From: Dromaius novaehollandiae
Taxonomy: Eukaryota > Chordata > Aves > Casuariiformes > Dromaiidae
NCBI RefSeq assembly: GCF_036370855.1
Contig: NC_088102.1
Span: 19,325,001-19,389,000 of the forward strand
Direction: 5' to 3'
Length of the DNA: 64,000 bases
The first letter of the stretch is position 1, and the number at the start of each line of letters is the position of its first letter. This document shows, in pieces, positions 14,601-25,700 of this stretch. The translations under genes were made by a program, and so were the position numbers. The notes beneath the pieces are model-generated. The model did no database searches and was not told the DNA's origin. It saw only the letters and a list, made by a program, of their open reading frames with translations.

Positions 14601-17029
14601 AAGCAACATTTCAACTCCAAGCCTGACCCTACTGAAAAGGTATGATCCAGAAAACAACCTAATCATCAACAAAATAAAATCTACGTGCAACCAGGTTTTG
14701 TCAATTCTGTCTCTTGAAGAGCAACCTCAGGAGCAAATTCCTCGCCCAAGGAAGCAAGCTGGCCTGGGATATGTACTCCTGAAAGACAGATGCATCTGTT
14801 ATCATGACCAATAGCGAAGATCAGCATTGAATACTGACTTTGAAACCTACAGAGAATAATGTAAACAACCCACTGAGATGATGAGGACAAGTTCATCCTC
14901 CTAGTGTTATTGTTTTGAGCTGGCTGTGGACTGAGAAAGCTGACACACTTGGTTAATCTCTCCATGATTTGCTTTGCAATCGTAAGAATGGTAATTTTTT
15001 TTCCTTTTTTTTTCTAGTAGATTTTACAGTAGTTTATACATTCTGTTGCAAATTCTACAGCATCAAAATTGCCATATATTTGAATAGGTAAGTTACATGT
15101 TTGATTGGGGAACAGACCAGTGAGTGTTAAGTGCATCTTTGCTTTTCACTTTGCAGTGCACAATGAAACCTAGTTTCAAAGGACTAGCAATTTAGAGAAT
15201 CAGGTAAAAAGGTGCCATGAATTAACAGGTCTTTGTGAACTGAGTAAACTTATAACTCATAACTTTAAATAAAGTTAAACTTATCACCTTTTTTCCCCCT
15301 CTTACTCTAGGATCTTTCATTTATTCCATTTGGAAGTTCATAACTCCTTCGGCCAGTGAGAGCTGGATTACAGTTCCTCATTTAATGCACACGCAAACTT
15401 CTCTCTCAATGTTTAGCCAGAGGATCAGACATCCAGTGAATGAGGTTCAGTCTTGTGACAGTCATTTGTTGCAGCAATACTGTCTTTTGTTGACCAACTG
15501 AGCTTTCTCACTGTTCTTTCTTGCTTAGCTGCCACCTGTATAACCCATAACTGATGCAAACTTGTTGCTTGTACAAGTGAGGGACAATCATTCTATCAGG
15601 CCAGCTTCATCAAATTCTTTTTAGCAGGTAAGTCGCCCCATTGAGACTAACACTCATATTCATATGCTTGAAATACATTCTACACATCTTATAAAACCCA
15701 GACATGGTGCCTTTCAGGACTAAGATCACAGTTCTGTAAGACTGTATCATGAGAAACAAACAAACATTTTGACCACTGAAATACAGCACAAGTCAGTTAA
15801 GACAGAACTTCTCATCCTCCAAACAAGATATAAGGCACAGATTAAGGAATACCTAAACATTCCCAGAATAAGAAAATAAGGAGAAGGGAACAGTTATATT
15901 TGCCTTCTTTAAATGTGTCATTTTGCTGGATTTTCACCAAAAACATTTGCTTAAAATTTGGATCATATTTCCTGAAAGTTCTGCAAATTCATACTGGTGT
16001 TTTGTGCCTTTGCTTTTTTTCATAGTCTTGGATTTCAGTATCAATTGTTCCCATGGTTATGCTCAACACTGTTCTCTGAACACAGCCTGATTTTGCCTGA
16101 AGTATGTTTTGACACAATGGGTTTAGTTAGGAGAAGTAGGTTTGGGTTGTTTTGTTTTTGTCTTCTACATAGTTAAGATAATGCTCTGTGGCTGCAGCTT
16201 ATTATACACATTATTTCACAGACAATCATAATTGTCTCTCTTACTTTGTATTACCCAACTCTGTTTCTGCTGTCTACAAGCACGCTAAGCAGGCGCCATC
16301 TTTTCTCTGTGTGTACATGATGATCAGGTCAAGGAGGTCCTGACTCGCTTCTGAAACTTTCAGTGTCAAATACAAAATTAACGATAAAAATACTACTACA
16401 TTTATTACTTAAACTCCCGATCAAGACAGACACTGTCAGTGACATCTATGTTAAATGCTGAAGTGGAACTAATTAAAACCCTGCTTGCCCTTAGGACGTA
16501 TTTTTTGCTGTTATGTGTTGGTAACACCATATACTGGCTTTTCAGTTTGGTGGCCAAACTAATCAAATGAAAAATAATTTTGGTTTGGGTAGAACTGAAA
16601 ACATTTTATTCAAGCCAAAACAAAAGCATTTATTTTGATTTCTGCTTATACATCCCCTGGAAAATCAAATTTAAAATAAAAATGCAATTTTAAAAGTTTT
16701 GTCCAGAGATTGCAGCAACAACACACATTGACCTTTCTGTACTATTTTCAGTTTCTGAACAAACTTTATCATCAAATTTGATCTGAATGTGCTAATAGTT
16801 CAGACATTCTGAAAGAAATGTTTTTCAGCAAATCCAGTATTTGCTAAAAATAGGACTCCCTCCTCTGCTGTGAATATGGATCAACAAGTTTTCTGTTGCT
16901 TTGAAAAGATACTGGACTCCAGGAAGGAAGAAGCGATTTAATATTCCTCCCTGCGCTAACAGGAACTCCCTGGAGTTGAACTTACTGTCCTCTGTTGAGG
17001 GGATTATTTTTTAAAGCAATTTGGGCTGT
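8621..17029. other. Intergenic, no gene recognised
   Basis: AT-rich sequence with only short open frames. It has a small TG-rich patch near 12480-12500 and an imperfect 11-bp repeat near 11448-11470. Around 13725-13830 the words CATTTATATAGCCC and TTATCTCCATTTACA faintly resemble a decayed MIR, but not enough to annotate one. Confidence 0.5.
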
Positions 17030-17620
17030 TCTGCCCAGCTGGCCGGCATGTTCCTCTCGCCACAGCCCCCTCGCTTCGAAGGGGCCTTGCGAGCTGGGGC
17101 AACCACGTTTCAAACCGTGCACGCCACCAGGCAGGGGTGAGCGCCCCCAGCATAAAACTTACACCAGCTACTGGGAACGCCAACTTAACCGGATGGACTG
17201 ACCGCCTTCCCCCGGCTTCCCTCACACCTCGGGCACTAACTCTGTGCCGCCGCCGGCGCCCCTCGGCGACTAACAGTGACGACTCCGGCGGCGGCGCTGC
17301 CGTCAGGCCCCGCTCCCCGCCCGCCGCCCAGGCTGACAAGATGGCGCCAGCCGCACGCAGGCGGCTGTGGGCTGCGCTTTTCCCCGGCGCTCTCCGCGCA
17401 GCAGACTAGTCTTGATCTCTTCTGCCACACAGTGGCTGCTGCGGAGAGCAGCCGGAAAACCAGATGGCAGGCGTCTGCTAAACAGGGAGACTTGACAGGG
17501 ATTTATTTTTTAGTCAGTCCGTTCGAAGCGGGAGAAGCTGGCCCTTCCCTCCGCCCCAGCGTGTCCCCGCGCCCGGGCCCGTGGTGGCGCATCAGCAGGC
17601 TCCAGAGCCCTCTCATCTTG
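17030..17620. promoter_or_regulatory. CpG island with a YY1-like site
   Basis: This is the only GC-rich, CpG-dense stretch in the window. It contains CCGCCGGCGCC and GGCGGCGGCGCTGCCG runs, GC-box-like CCCCGCTCCCCGCCC, and CAAGATGGCGCC at 17337-17348, which fits the YY1 consensus AANATGGCGNC. It has no obvious TATA box, so dispersed, possibly bidirectional initiation is likely. It could drive a non-coding first exon of CATSPERB, 5 kb downstream and on the same strand. It could instead drive a non-coding or leftward transcript. The open frames through it are probably a by-product of few stop codons in GC-rich DNA. Confidence 0.7.
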
Positions 17621-20600
17621 CCCAGGCTTTTCCCAGACTCCTCGGGTGTCCTCTCCATTTGGGGGGAAAAAATAGGAGCCGGTTTCATTAATTCTCACCC
17701 TGTTATTATCTGGTAAACAGATCATGTGAAAAACGGTTAACAGCCGCAAGGCAGTCTGCCCTGCTCTGTGCAGCTGGTGGGTGCTGCACGGGTGTCCCCG
17801 TGCTAACATTTCTCTGAGGGGAGAAGACAGGTATCTCCACCAAAAAGCACAGTACAGTGGGACTGTTTAGCCCGTTTCCGCACTAAGGGGGTTACGTGAC
17901 TCCTGGGATCCGAGCTGGTGTGTCTGAACAGTTTGCTGTACCAGTTTGCCCATTAGCTTCTTAAACAGGGTAATACACTGAATCGTATAGACACTGCTTC
18001 AGGCACTGCCAAAGCTGAAATCAAAGACATCCACTGTTAGGGAGTTGCAGACTGAAGAAAGCAGTGCTAGTACTGCTATATCCTGTCATTTAAAGGGAAA
18101 TAGAGCTTCTCGAATCAGCTTGGCCATTGCAGCAGGGCATCCTGCCTTCAGTCAGGTGAGGGAAGCTGCTCTCTTCATTGCAGGGGGGTCAGAGAAGGTG
18201 CTGGCACTGAGCCTCTTCGCGGTCATAACACACAGAACTGGATTCATGGTGTCCGCAGGCCGTTGGTAAGGAGCACAGGAAAGTAAGGAGCCACCTGATG
18301 CATTTGCCTGGTGAGCTAGAAACACACGGGTTTCGCCACAACTCTGACCCACCTCAGAATGGACAGAGATAGGGAAGTATGTCTCTTTACCAGCCCATCT
18401 TAACTCCTAAAGGAGACATACAGAGAAACTGCTTTAGATTACATCGTATTTTCCCCTAGTGGTCAGAAAGGTTTTGAACTCAGGGTTGTGTCTCAGGCCC
18501 ACGGCTGGTAATGGCAGAATTCCTGATCTTCCTCGAAAAGGACTGCTGCATTTAAGGTTACAGAATGTATGGTCAGATGGAGTTATTTTTCATTTGCACT
18601 GTTCAAGAAAATTTTGGTTTGAAAATATGGCTTTGTTATGCCATTTCCTTTGCTGAAAAAATTGAGTTTCCACATTACTCGAAAAAGAAAAATGATGGCC
18701 CTGTGCAGCTTCCAACACAATTCAACTGATGCTTGCATACATGCAAAACAGCTGGTTTCTGGATTGGCTCTTTGACCACTCCATCTCTCTAGGATACAGA
18801 ATGACAAGAGAGACTCTTCATCATTTTCATCCTTACAGTCAACATGCATAACCTGTAGGACCCTGTCTCCAGGTGTTACTCCCTGAGCATTATTATTTAT
18901 ATATATTTCTGCAAGGTCTGATTCATTGACCACTGAAGCCATTGGTAAATTCTCCTCTAACTGACCCACTCATCACAGACGAATGCCGGCAGGGAGCTGG
19001 GTTCCGTTCTGCCAAGTTTCAGCCAAAGACACAAAAAAAGGCAGCACCTCTCCCAGAGAACTTACAATCTAAATATAAGATAAAAGATAATAGTAGTCTG
19101 CCATTGCTCTCTGTTCCTAGCGAACAATTTGAGTGTTCATAAATTTCAGAGACTTCACTGCAAAAAATTCTGCAAGTTTAGCATAACTGTGTCAGTATAG
19201 TTTCTCTGGGACATCCTGAAAGTTTTCTTTCCTCCGTCTGATGATTGACATTCCTGAGTTAGTTGCACTAACTAAGTTATTAGCACTAGAATGAACTTCT
19301 GAAAAAATTTCTTTTTAAATCAATGCACTCAGCCAAGCACTTTCTGTATTGCCTCTGCTAATTCTGGAGCTAAGTGTGTTTGAATAGAAATGTGTCTTCT
19401 TAGCCTTTGCTTTCTCAGTTGGCTGATTCTACAGTGATCCTATGTTCTGTGTTTGCAAAATGAGATTTGCTGCTACAGCTTTACTGCAGGGTCAAGTATT
19501 ATGAAAAAGTATGTTGAGAGAGAGCCAAAGCCTTGTTTAAACACAGATGTCTTAAATATTACAGATGTCTTCCATGGTTAGCAAATAGGAAAAGGGGGCT
19601 GGATAGGACTGATGATGAGTGAACCTTTCACTGTTAGATCTCCAGTCTCAAACAAGTACAGAACACAGAGAATTACTAATTACATGTTTGTATCTGATCA
19701 TTTGAAATAGGTCATAATGGACAAATGCTCAGTTCTTAAAAACCTGCAACGACAGGAGAATTCATTGTTTTATCACATATACCAACTACTAAGAACCCTT
19801 TTTTCTGTCAGCAGCATATCCTTTAAATTAGGATTGGGAGGGAAGCATGTGTTGCTTTTTCTTATGCTGTGCCTCTTCTGCTGCTAAGCAGTTTGGGCCT
19901 CAGGAATGTAAAGAGAGCACATAGCAGTAGCAAGAAATCCAGAAAATAAAAAGAAAAGTCAACCCAAACTAGTTTATGGAAACATAGGGAGAACAGAGAC
20001 AGGGACACCATTGACCTTTAGATATTTTGTGATGGGAAGGGAGTGTGCTATTTACAGTAAGTATTTGGAAAGCTCTCGCAGTTTCTTTGAGACTAAGGGA
20101 AATGAGCTTGGCAGTAGGGACTGCACTGTGACCTTTTTATCCTCCCCAGTGATTGTTCTTTTTTCTTGATTGACTTTCTGATGAAAACTGAACTTAGTGG
20201 AATATTATTATACCTAGTGATTTCTTTCATATGGATTAAAATTCTCTTTTTCAGTATGAGCTTTCATTTCTGATTTTTTTCTCTTCAAAGATGCTTTTCT
20301 GTTATTTTAAACAGTGATTGCAATTACTAAATACAACTTTTCACTGCTTGTTTTAATCATCTTGTTTCACTGGCTTGTCATTGCTTTTGCCCCCGCAATG
20401 CTTGGCAGCTCTTGCTCTCCTACACTGATAACTTGCTGCTGTCCTTATGATATTTTTAAGATCTTATTTTTAAGGGAGTGATCCAGAGGCTTCTGCAATA
20501 CATAGAATTCTCTATACTGAGTACGGTGTACTTTGGATCAGTATTGGATATCAAAGTTGACATATTGAGATCAAGAGTCTTCTCCTGGCTATGTCAGAGA

Positions 20601-22225
20601 CATTTTAGATGACTTAAGGACAACACTTCACCAGCCAATCTTATTTTCACCATCTGCTGTTTGATTGTGCCAGTTTCTGTCTCAGGCCCCTTGGAAATCA
20701 GCTTGCTGGCATTTATAAAATACTTTAATATCTTTGCAAGTGCAAAAAATTAGTTATAATTCTATGAGCTGAGTATCGTAATATCTAGATGTTTTGTTCT
20801 AATATTTATATCACATGATAAGTTAGACTGTAAAAGACTTGTTGCTGCTATCTGTTGCCACTTTCACAGTCCTACTGATTTAAGGGGCTGCTCAGATGGT
20901 TTAGATATATATATTTGTATGTATCTATGTGTATATGTTAATATGCATAAGGCATATATATAGGCTACACAGGGCAGTAATGGCACTGAAAAAGAGCAGT
21001 ACTGTTTTTATTTCTTCAGTCAGGTTGTGCTTCCACCTGTTGAACTTCTTCGTTTTTCAGTTTGCTCCAGTGGCATTTGCCTTGAATTATCAACCATTCC
21101 CTTTTATTATTAGCATTATCTGAAGTTCTCTCCTCTGAGGTTTGGGGATCAGGCTTTACTGTGGTTTTGCCTTTGGCCAGCAAGTAAAACTGCCTACAGT
21201 CATGTCTACATTATATTGCTGCACAGCTGTTTATGGCCCAACAGCTTGTATCCGAGCTCATTTCTGTGTGTGTCTGTTCCCTGAGAGAGGGGGGAAAGGA
21301 GCAGCATTCAGAGCTGTGTGATCAGCTGGTAAACTTATCACCTGGATTGGTGCTGTGACCTTTATTCACTGTCTATAGAAGGATAAATACGGATACTTGT
21401 GAGAGAAATGACATCTTTAAAAAATAGGGACATTAGCTATTCCCTTTAGATTTTGCTCTTAGCCATATATGCTGTGGTCTGGGGTATAAGGAATCTGCGG
21501 CAGGCAGGCCGGAGGCGAGCACGCAGCTCACGCCAATGATCAGTCGATCGCACGCAGCTGTGTGAGGGCTGGCTCAGATGCTCCTCATCCCTGCCTGCAA
21601 GTGCAGTAACTGCTGTGTTTGCAGGGTGAAGTAAAATGTGCTAATCCACGTGAAACCAGAACTTCCTCTTATGTTTGTAGCTTTGTCTGTCAACCTTTGT
21701 AAACTGCTTAAGGAAAAAAACAGCCTGCACAGACCAGCGGTAGCTAAGAAGTGAAATGGAGGTGAGCCTGAGCTCTCTGGCAACTGCAGCTGTTGAGACA
21801 GGAAAGCTGTCTGGAGGTTAAAGGCAGCAAAGATCACAGCCCCTGGTTTCGCTGTCCGGGGTTTCTGTGGCACCTCCTTCCCTGGCTCTCAGGGAAGGCA
21901 CAGGCAGGCACCCCTGGAGGAGACCGCTGGAAACACCAACGGCCAACCGTCTCCTCCAGAAGCCTCCAGGTGCCCCAAGCTGAGGAGCCGCAGCTGCTTG
22001 CTGCCGGCAGAGCAGCACCCAGGGAAGCGCGGGTGGAGAGGTCTGCCCCGGTGCGGTGGGGAAAAGGGAACAATCTCTCTTCTGCTGTGTGCCGTACAAC
22101 TGCATGTGAAGGAAGTGCAGAATACGGGGGAAAAACAGGAGTAAAGCTGGAGAAGTGAGACACAGAGAGAAGAAAAACAGGTATGTAAAGGAGGAATCAT
22201 CAAAGGAGAGAATGCAACAGACTTT
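17621..22225. other. Flank or 5' UTR intron between CpG island and first coding exon
   Basis: No coding exon was recognised. Good + strand donors occur at 17830 (ACAG|GTATCT) and 18156 (TCAG|GTGAGG), either of which could end a non-coding first exon starting in the CpG island. There is a TA/TG-rich patch at 20905-20960. A moderately GC-rich stretch at 21480-22050 is open in several frames but matches nothing known to me. Confidence 0.45.
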
Positions 22226-22440
22226 ACATTTGTACAGTGCCTTCTCACCTAGACCTCAAGGTACTTTGTAAGTAAAAGCTTTCCTGATGCTTCCCGAGGT
22301 GGATGTGGAGCATCTGATGCACAGAGAAGGAATTAGCTTGTCCCTAGCTACACAGTCAGTCAAACACAGACTGAATCCTTGCTGCTCTGCTCCATCAGTT
22401 ACCGCTTCCTCCCCTCTCCTTGTCTCACCATCATTATGCG
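22226..22440 (-). repeat. MIR-type SINE fragment
   Basis: Read on + it resembles the reverse complement of a MIR: TTGTACAGTGCCTT, then CTCAAGGTACTTTGTAA, a core near GATGCACAGAGAAGGAATTA, and TTGTCCCTAGCTACACAGTCAG. The last corresponds to CTTGCCCAAGGTCACACAGC of MIR. It ends 240 bases before the first coding exon. Confidence 0.65.
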
Positions 22441-22677
22441 GTGGTGTGAGGCAGGGCCAGATAAACAACATAACCTGCTTTTAAGTATAGAAGCTGACTG
22501 ACTTGCTCGCAGTCAGCAAGATGTCTAAGGTAAAAATCTCAAGCAGAATACAGAAGTTCTCCATTTGAGTAAAAGGTGTTGTGAAATATCCTTATTTCTT
22601 GTAGAACTAATATAAACTCTTCTGTTACCCTATATTGTTAGACTGTAAACTCTGGGAGATTTCTTTTATTTTAACAG

Positions 22678-22762
22678 ATGGGATCATTGATTTTGTGTAT
22701 CACAGCTGCAACAATTTTAAAGATGCTTCCTCTGTCTTCAGGAGACACACATTTTGCAAAAG
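22678..22762 (+). CDS. CATSPERB: CATSPERB coding exon 1: start codon and signal sequence
   Basis: It encodes residues 1-28 plus the first base of codon 29. M1 is followed by a hydrophobic run (GSLILCITAATIL) and then LPLSSGD, like the human N-terminus, which also has a hydrophobic run followed by FSSG. The segment is a signal peptide or signal anchor directing the protein to the secretory pathway. The ATG directly follows a good acceptor (TTTTATTTTAACAG), so a non-coding 5' exon probably lies upstream. The exon must end at the G at 22762 to keep phase with exon 2. That makes the donor GC (AAAG|GCAAGT), not GT. No alternative GT donor nearby keeps the frame. Confidence 0.8.
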
Positions 22763-25700
22763 GCAAGTTGACCTTATTATTGAGTGGTCAGTTCTGTTAA
22801 CTCGTTGATTAGCCGCACAAGCAGTAGTTACAGAATCACTTTGGAGACATAATAGTTAAATTTAACCTTCCCCTTCAAGTATTTCATTTTAAAAATGTTT
22901 TTGAACACTGCAGGTAAAACATGACTTACAAACTACTTCATAATAAAATGGTGGGCAACATATGATTTTTATATACATGAAGACAGTTCTTTCTCTTGCT
23001 CACTCCAGTTTAATTTACCTTTGTCATGCTGGTCCTTAGTTCACTGCAGTTTCCCAAGGCTCACGCCCCTTCCCTGTCTCATGGCAGGCACTGGAGGTGC
23101 TTCATCATCTCATCAAAATGCAGGTGCCTGGTATGCTGATGCAAGAGTCATTTCCAGTCCTGCAATGGTGTTATCACAGGCTCTTCAGAAATATGCTGAG
23201 AGTCAAATGTATGTCCTTTTGTGTTGATTGACAGCGATCTGGTCATTTGTATGACATCCCTTCCAGCCCTCTTTTTTGTTTTTGTTTTTTTTTTTCCTGT
23301 TTTTTCTTCATTAGAACATCTGGAAATAATCTATTTTCTTCTTTGGGGAAGAAGATGAACAGAAACTAGACAGATTACAAATATAACCTGCTAATGTAGG
23401 TTGTTCAAAAGGTATTTCAAAAATGGTATAGTGAGGTTTTCTCAACCTTTCAAGTTCTGAATTTGAGCATTGGTTTGTTCAGTATCATCAGGGGACTTGT
23501 TTGGAGTTCCACACCATTAGAATCTATATTAAAATCCTCTTATTCAAACCCAGCAGGTAGGTTTTCTAGGCAGATAAAGAGTAGAACCTAATCCGAATGT
23601 CTGTTACAAATAGAACCATATCTAATTTAACATACATCAGTCAGTGATCTGGGTCGATGGATGATGGGATGGATGGACCGAAGGATAAAAGGAGCTATAA
23701 AATGCATTCTAGCATAAACGAGAGAGTCAGCAGGAAGTTTGCATTCATATTAAGGAACTAGATCTTCAGAAATTTCTTTAATAATCACAGGAAAATTTCC
23801 TGAGGCACAAGGGTGATTTTCTTTCTTAAGATGCTATTTAATCTAAGTTAACGTATTACATGTTCCTTTTGCAAAATTGGTATTTGTCTTATAGATATTT
23901 TTGCAAAAGGTATTTCAGTAACTAAAATGTATTTGTTGCCTCTCCCAATGAAAGGTAATTTAAGCTTCTCATGCTTTACTAACAAAATGGATGGTGAGAA
24001 AGCAAGGTCTAAAGCAATCAAATTGTACCTAGATTCACAAAATCTGGTAAGTTCCTAGTTATGGGTTTGCATGTATTAGTTGCAGTTTGTTCACTTTATG
24101 TAAATAGAAACACATATTGTGGTTTATTACCTTATATTTGCATTAGGAATATTTTTCTAGAGATGGAATAATGGATTAACCTAGCATGTAAATGATGATA
24201 ATTTGGATCTCCTGTATATGCTTATTCCTTATTGGGGTATTATTATTAATAAAGATTCATTTAGTCTGTTGAGAGGAGTTACCTAAAAAAACAGTTTGTG
24301 TCCTATAATTTACATAGTGTTTGAACTGAGGGATGCAATTCATTGAACTGAGCAGAATCACTGAATTAAATGTCAGTTATTGTTAACAAGTGACCTTAAA
24401 ATTTGCATACAGTAATGCATTTCACAGATGGTATTTCTTTGAAAAATATATCTGGGAACCTGTGGAAACATGTACTTGGTGTTGACAGGCAAAAGTCTTT
24501 GGGCACATTTTGAATGTGCTCTCAGCTTGTCACTGAAAAGACGGCATTCCAGTCTTTTCTGTACCGGGAGTAAGCTCAGAAGCTATAGTAGTCTTGCAGC
24601 CAGATTTTGATTCTGAAACTTATATCTCCACTTTGTAAATGCATATTTGGCACCTTCAGTTATTGCAACCTATCACTTCAAATTTGATTGTTTTCTGACA
24701 CAACTAGATGATCCTGAATATTCTCCGCGTATAAGTTTCTCTTCATGCATAAAATACATTGCTTTGAGTCTAACATCAATATATGCAAGTTATGATGCAT
24801 GCAAAGTTCTTTTCATTAAAATAAAAAAATGCCGTAATGTTGCACAAATTCAAGGTTTGAATTAATTAACTGTAAATATTTCTATCAGCTGACCTCATTC
24901 TGTTGTTAGTATTTGCAACCACTACAAGTGACAAGAGCAATATTTATAAAACAAGAGGCTCTCACTCTCCAAAGTTGGTAGGGATGCAATATGCATTATA
25001 ATGATAACTCAGAACCCTCTATGATCCTGAACTTATTGCAAGATATCTGCTTTCAAGGACAAATAGTTTGGGCAAACCAGTTCAATGCATTTTTCATCTA
25101 TAGTAGTCTGGTAAGTGTTTGACTAGTTTAGTAATTGCAATGGAAAGCATAGCAAGAGATTTCCTGAGTTAAAACATGTATTTTTCCTTCCTTTTCAAAG
25201 AAAATCAGCTGTTACTTATATAATGTAGAGGGGGAGACTAGTTTGGAAGCGAGAAAGAAGCTTCTACTGACATATAACTCTGCGGGGCTTGCTCCCACCA
25301 TTGAGATCTTCAACAGCACCTATTCTCAGATCTTCTACTTCAAAATGAAACTGGTAACATTTCATTTTTCCCAGTACATGTTTGATTAGCATGAGTTATA
25401 AAGTAGTGTCAATGACAATACTTACACAATGTTTCATTAATTCTCTGTGTTTTCGTAGAACCTGTGAGACCCACAGTCATGATTAGGAGTAGGTAGATAC
25501 CCTACCTGTTCTTTATTCTTTTTCCTGTCTACTAGGCAGCTGGGTTAGCTTTGCAATTCTTCAGAATTAGAGACCAATACAAGAGAAACATGTTTAAATA
25601 AGGCTAAATGCACTTTGATTTATTCATTCCTGGTACAGTATTATGAAGTTCAGGGCTAAAATGGGGAACTTGATGCTTAATGAGAGCTAAGGTAAGTAGT

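Noticed and set aside
17004..17716. Several overlapping frames across the CpG island as coding
   Set aside because: Arginine-, alanine- and proline-rich translations on both strands are expected in CpG-rich DNA with few stop codons. No conserved protein text is seen.
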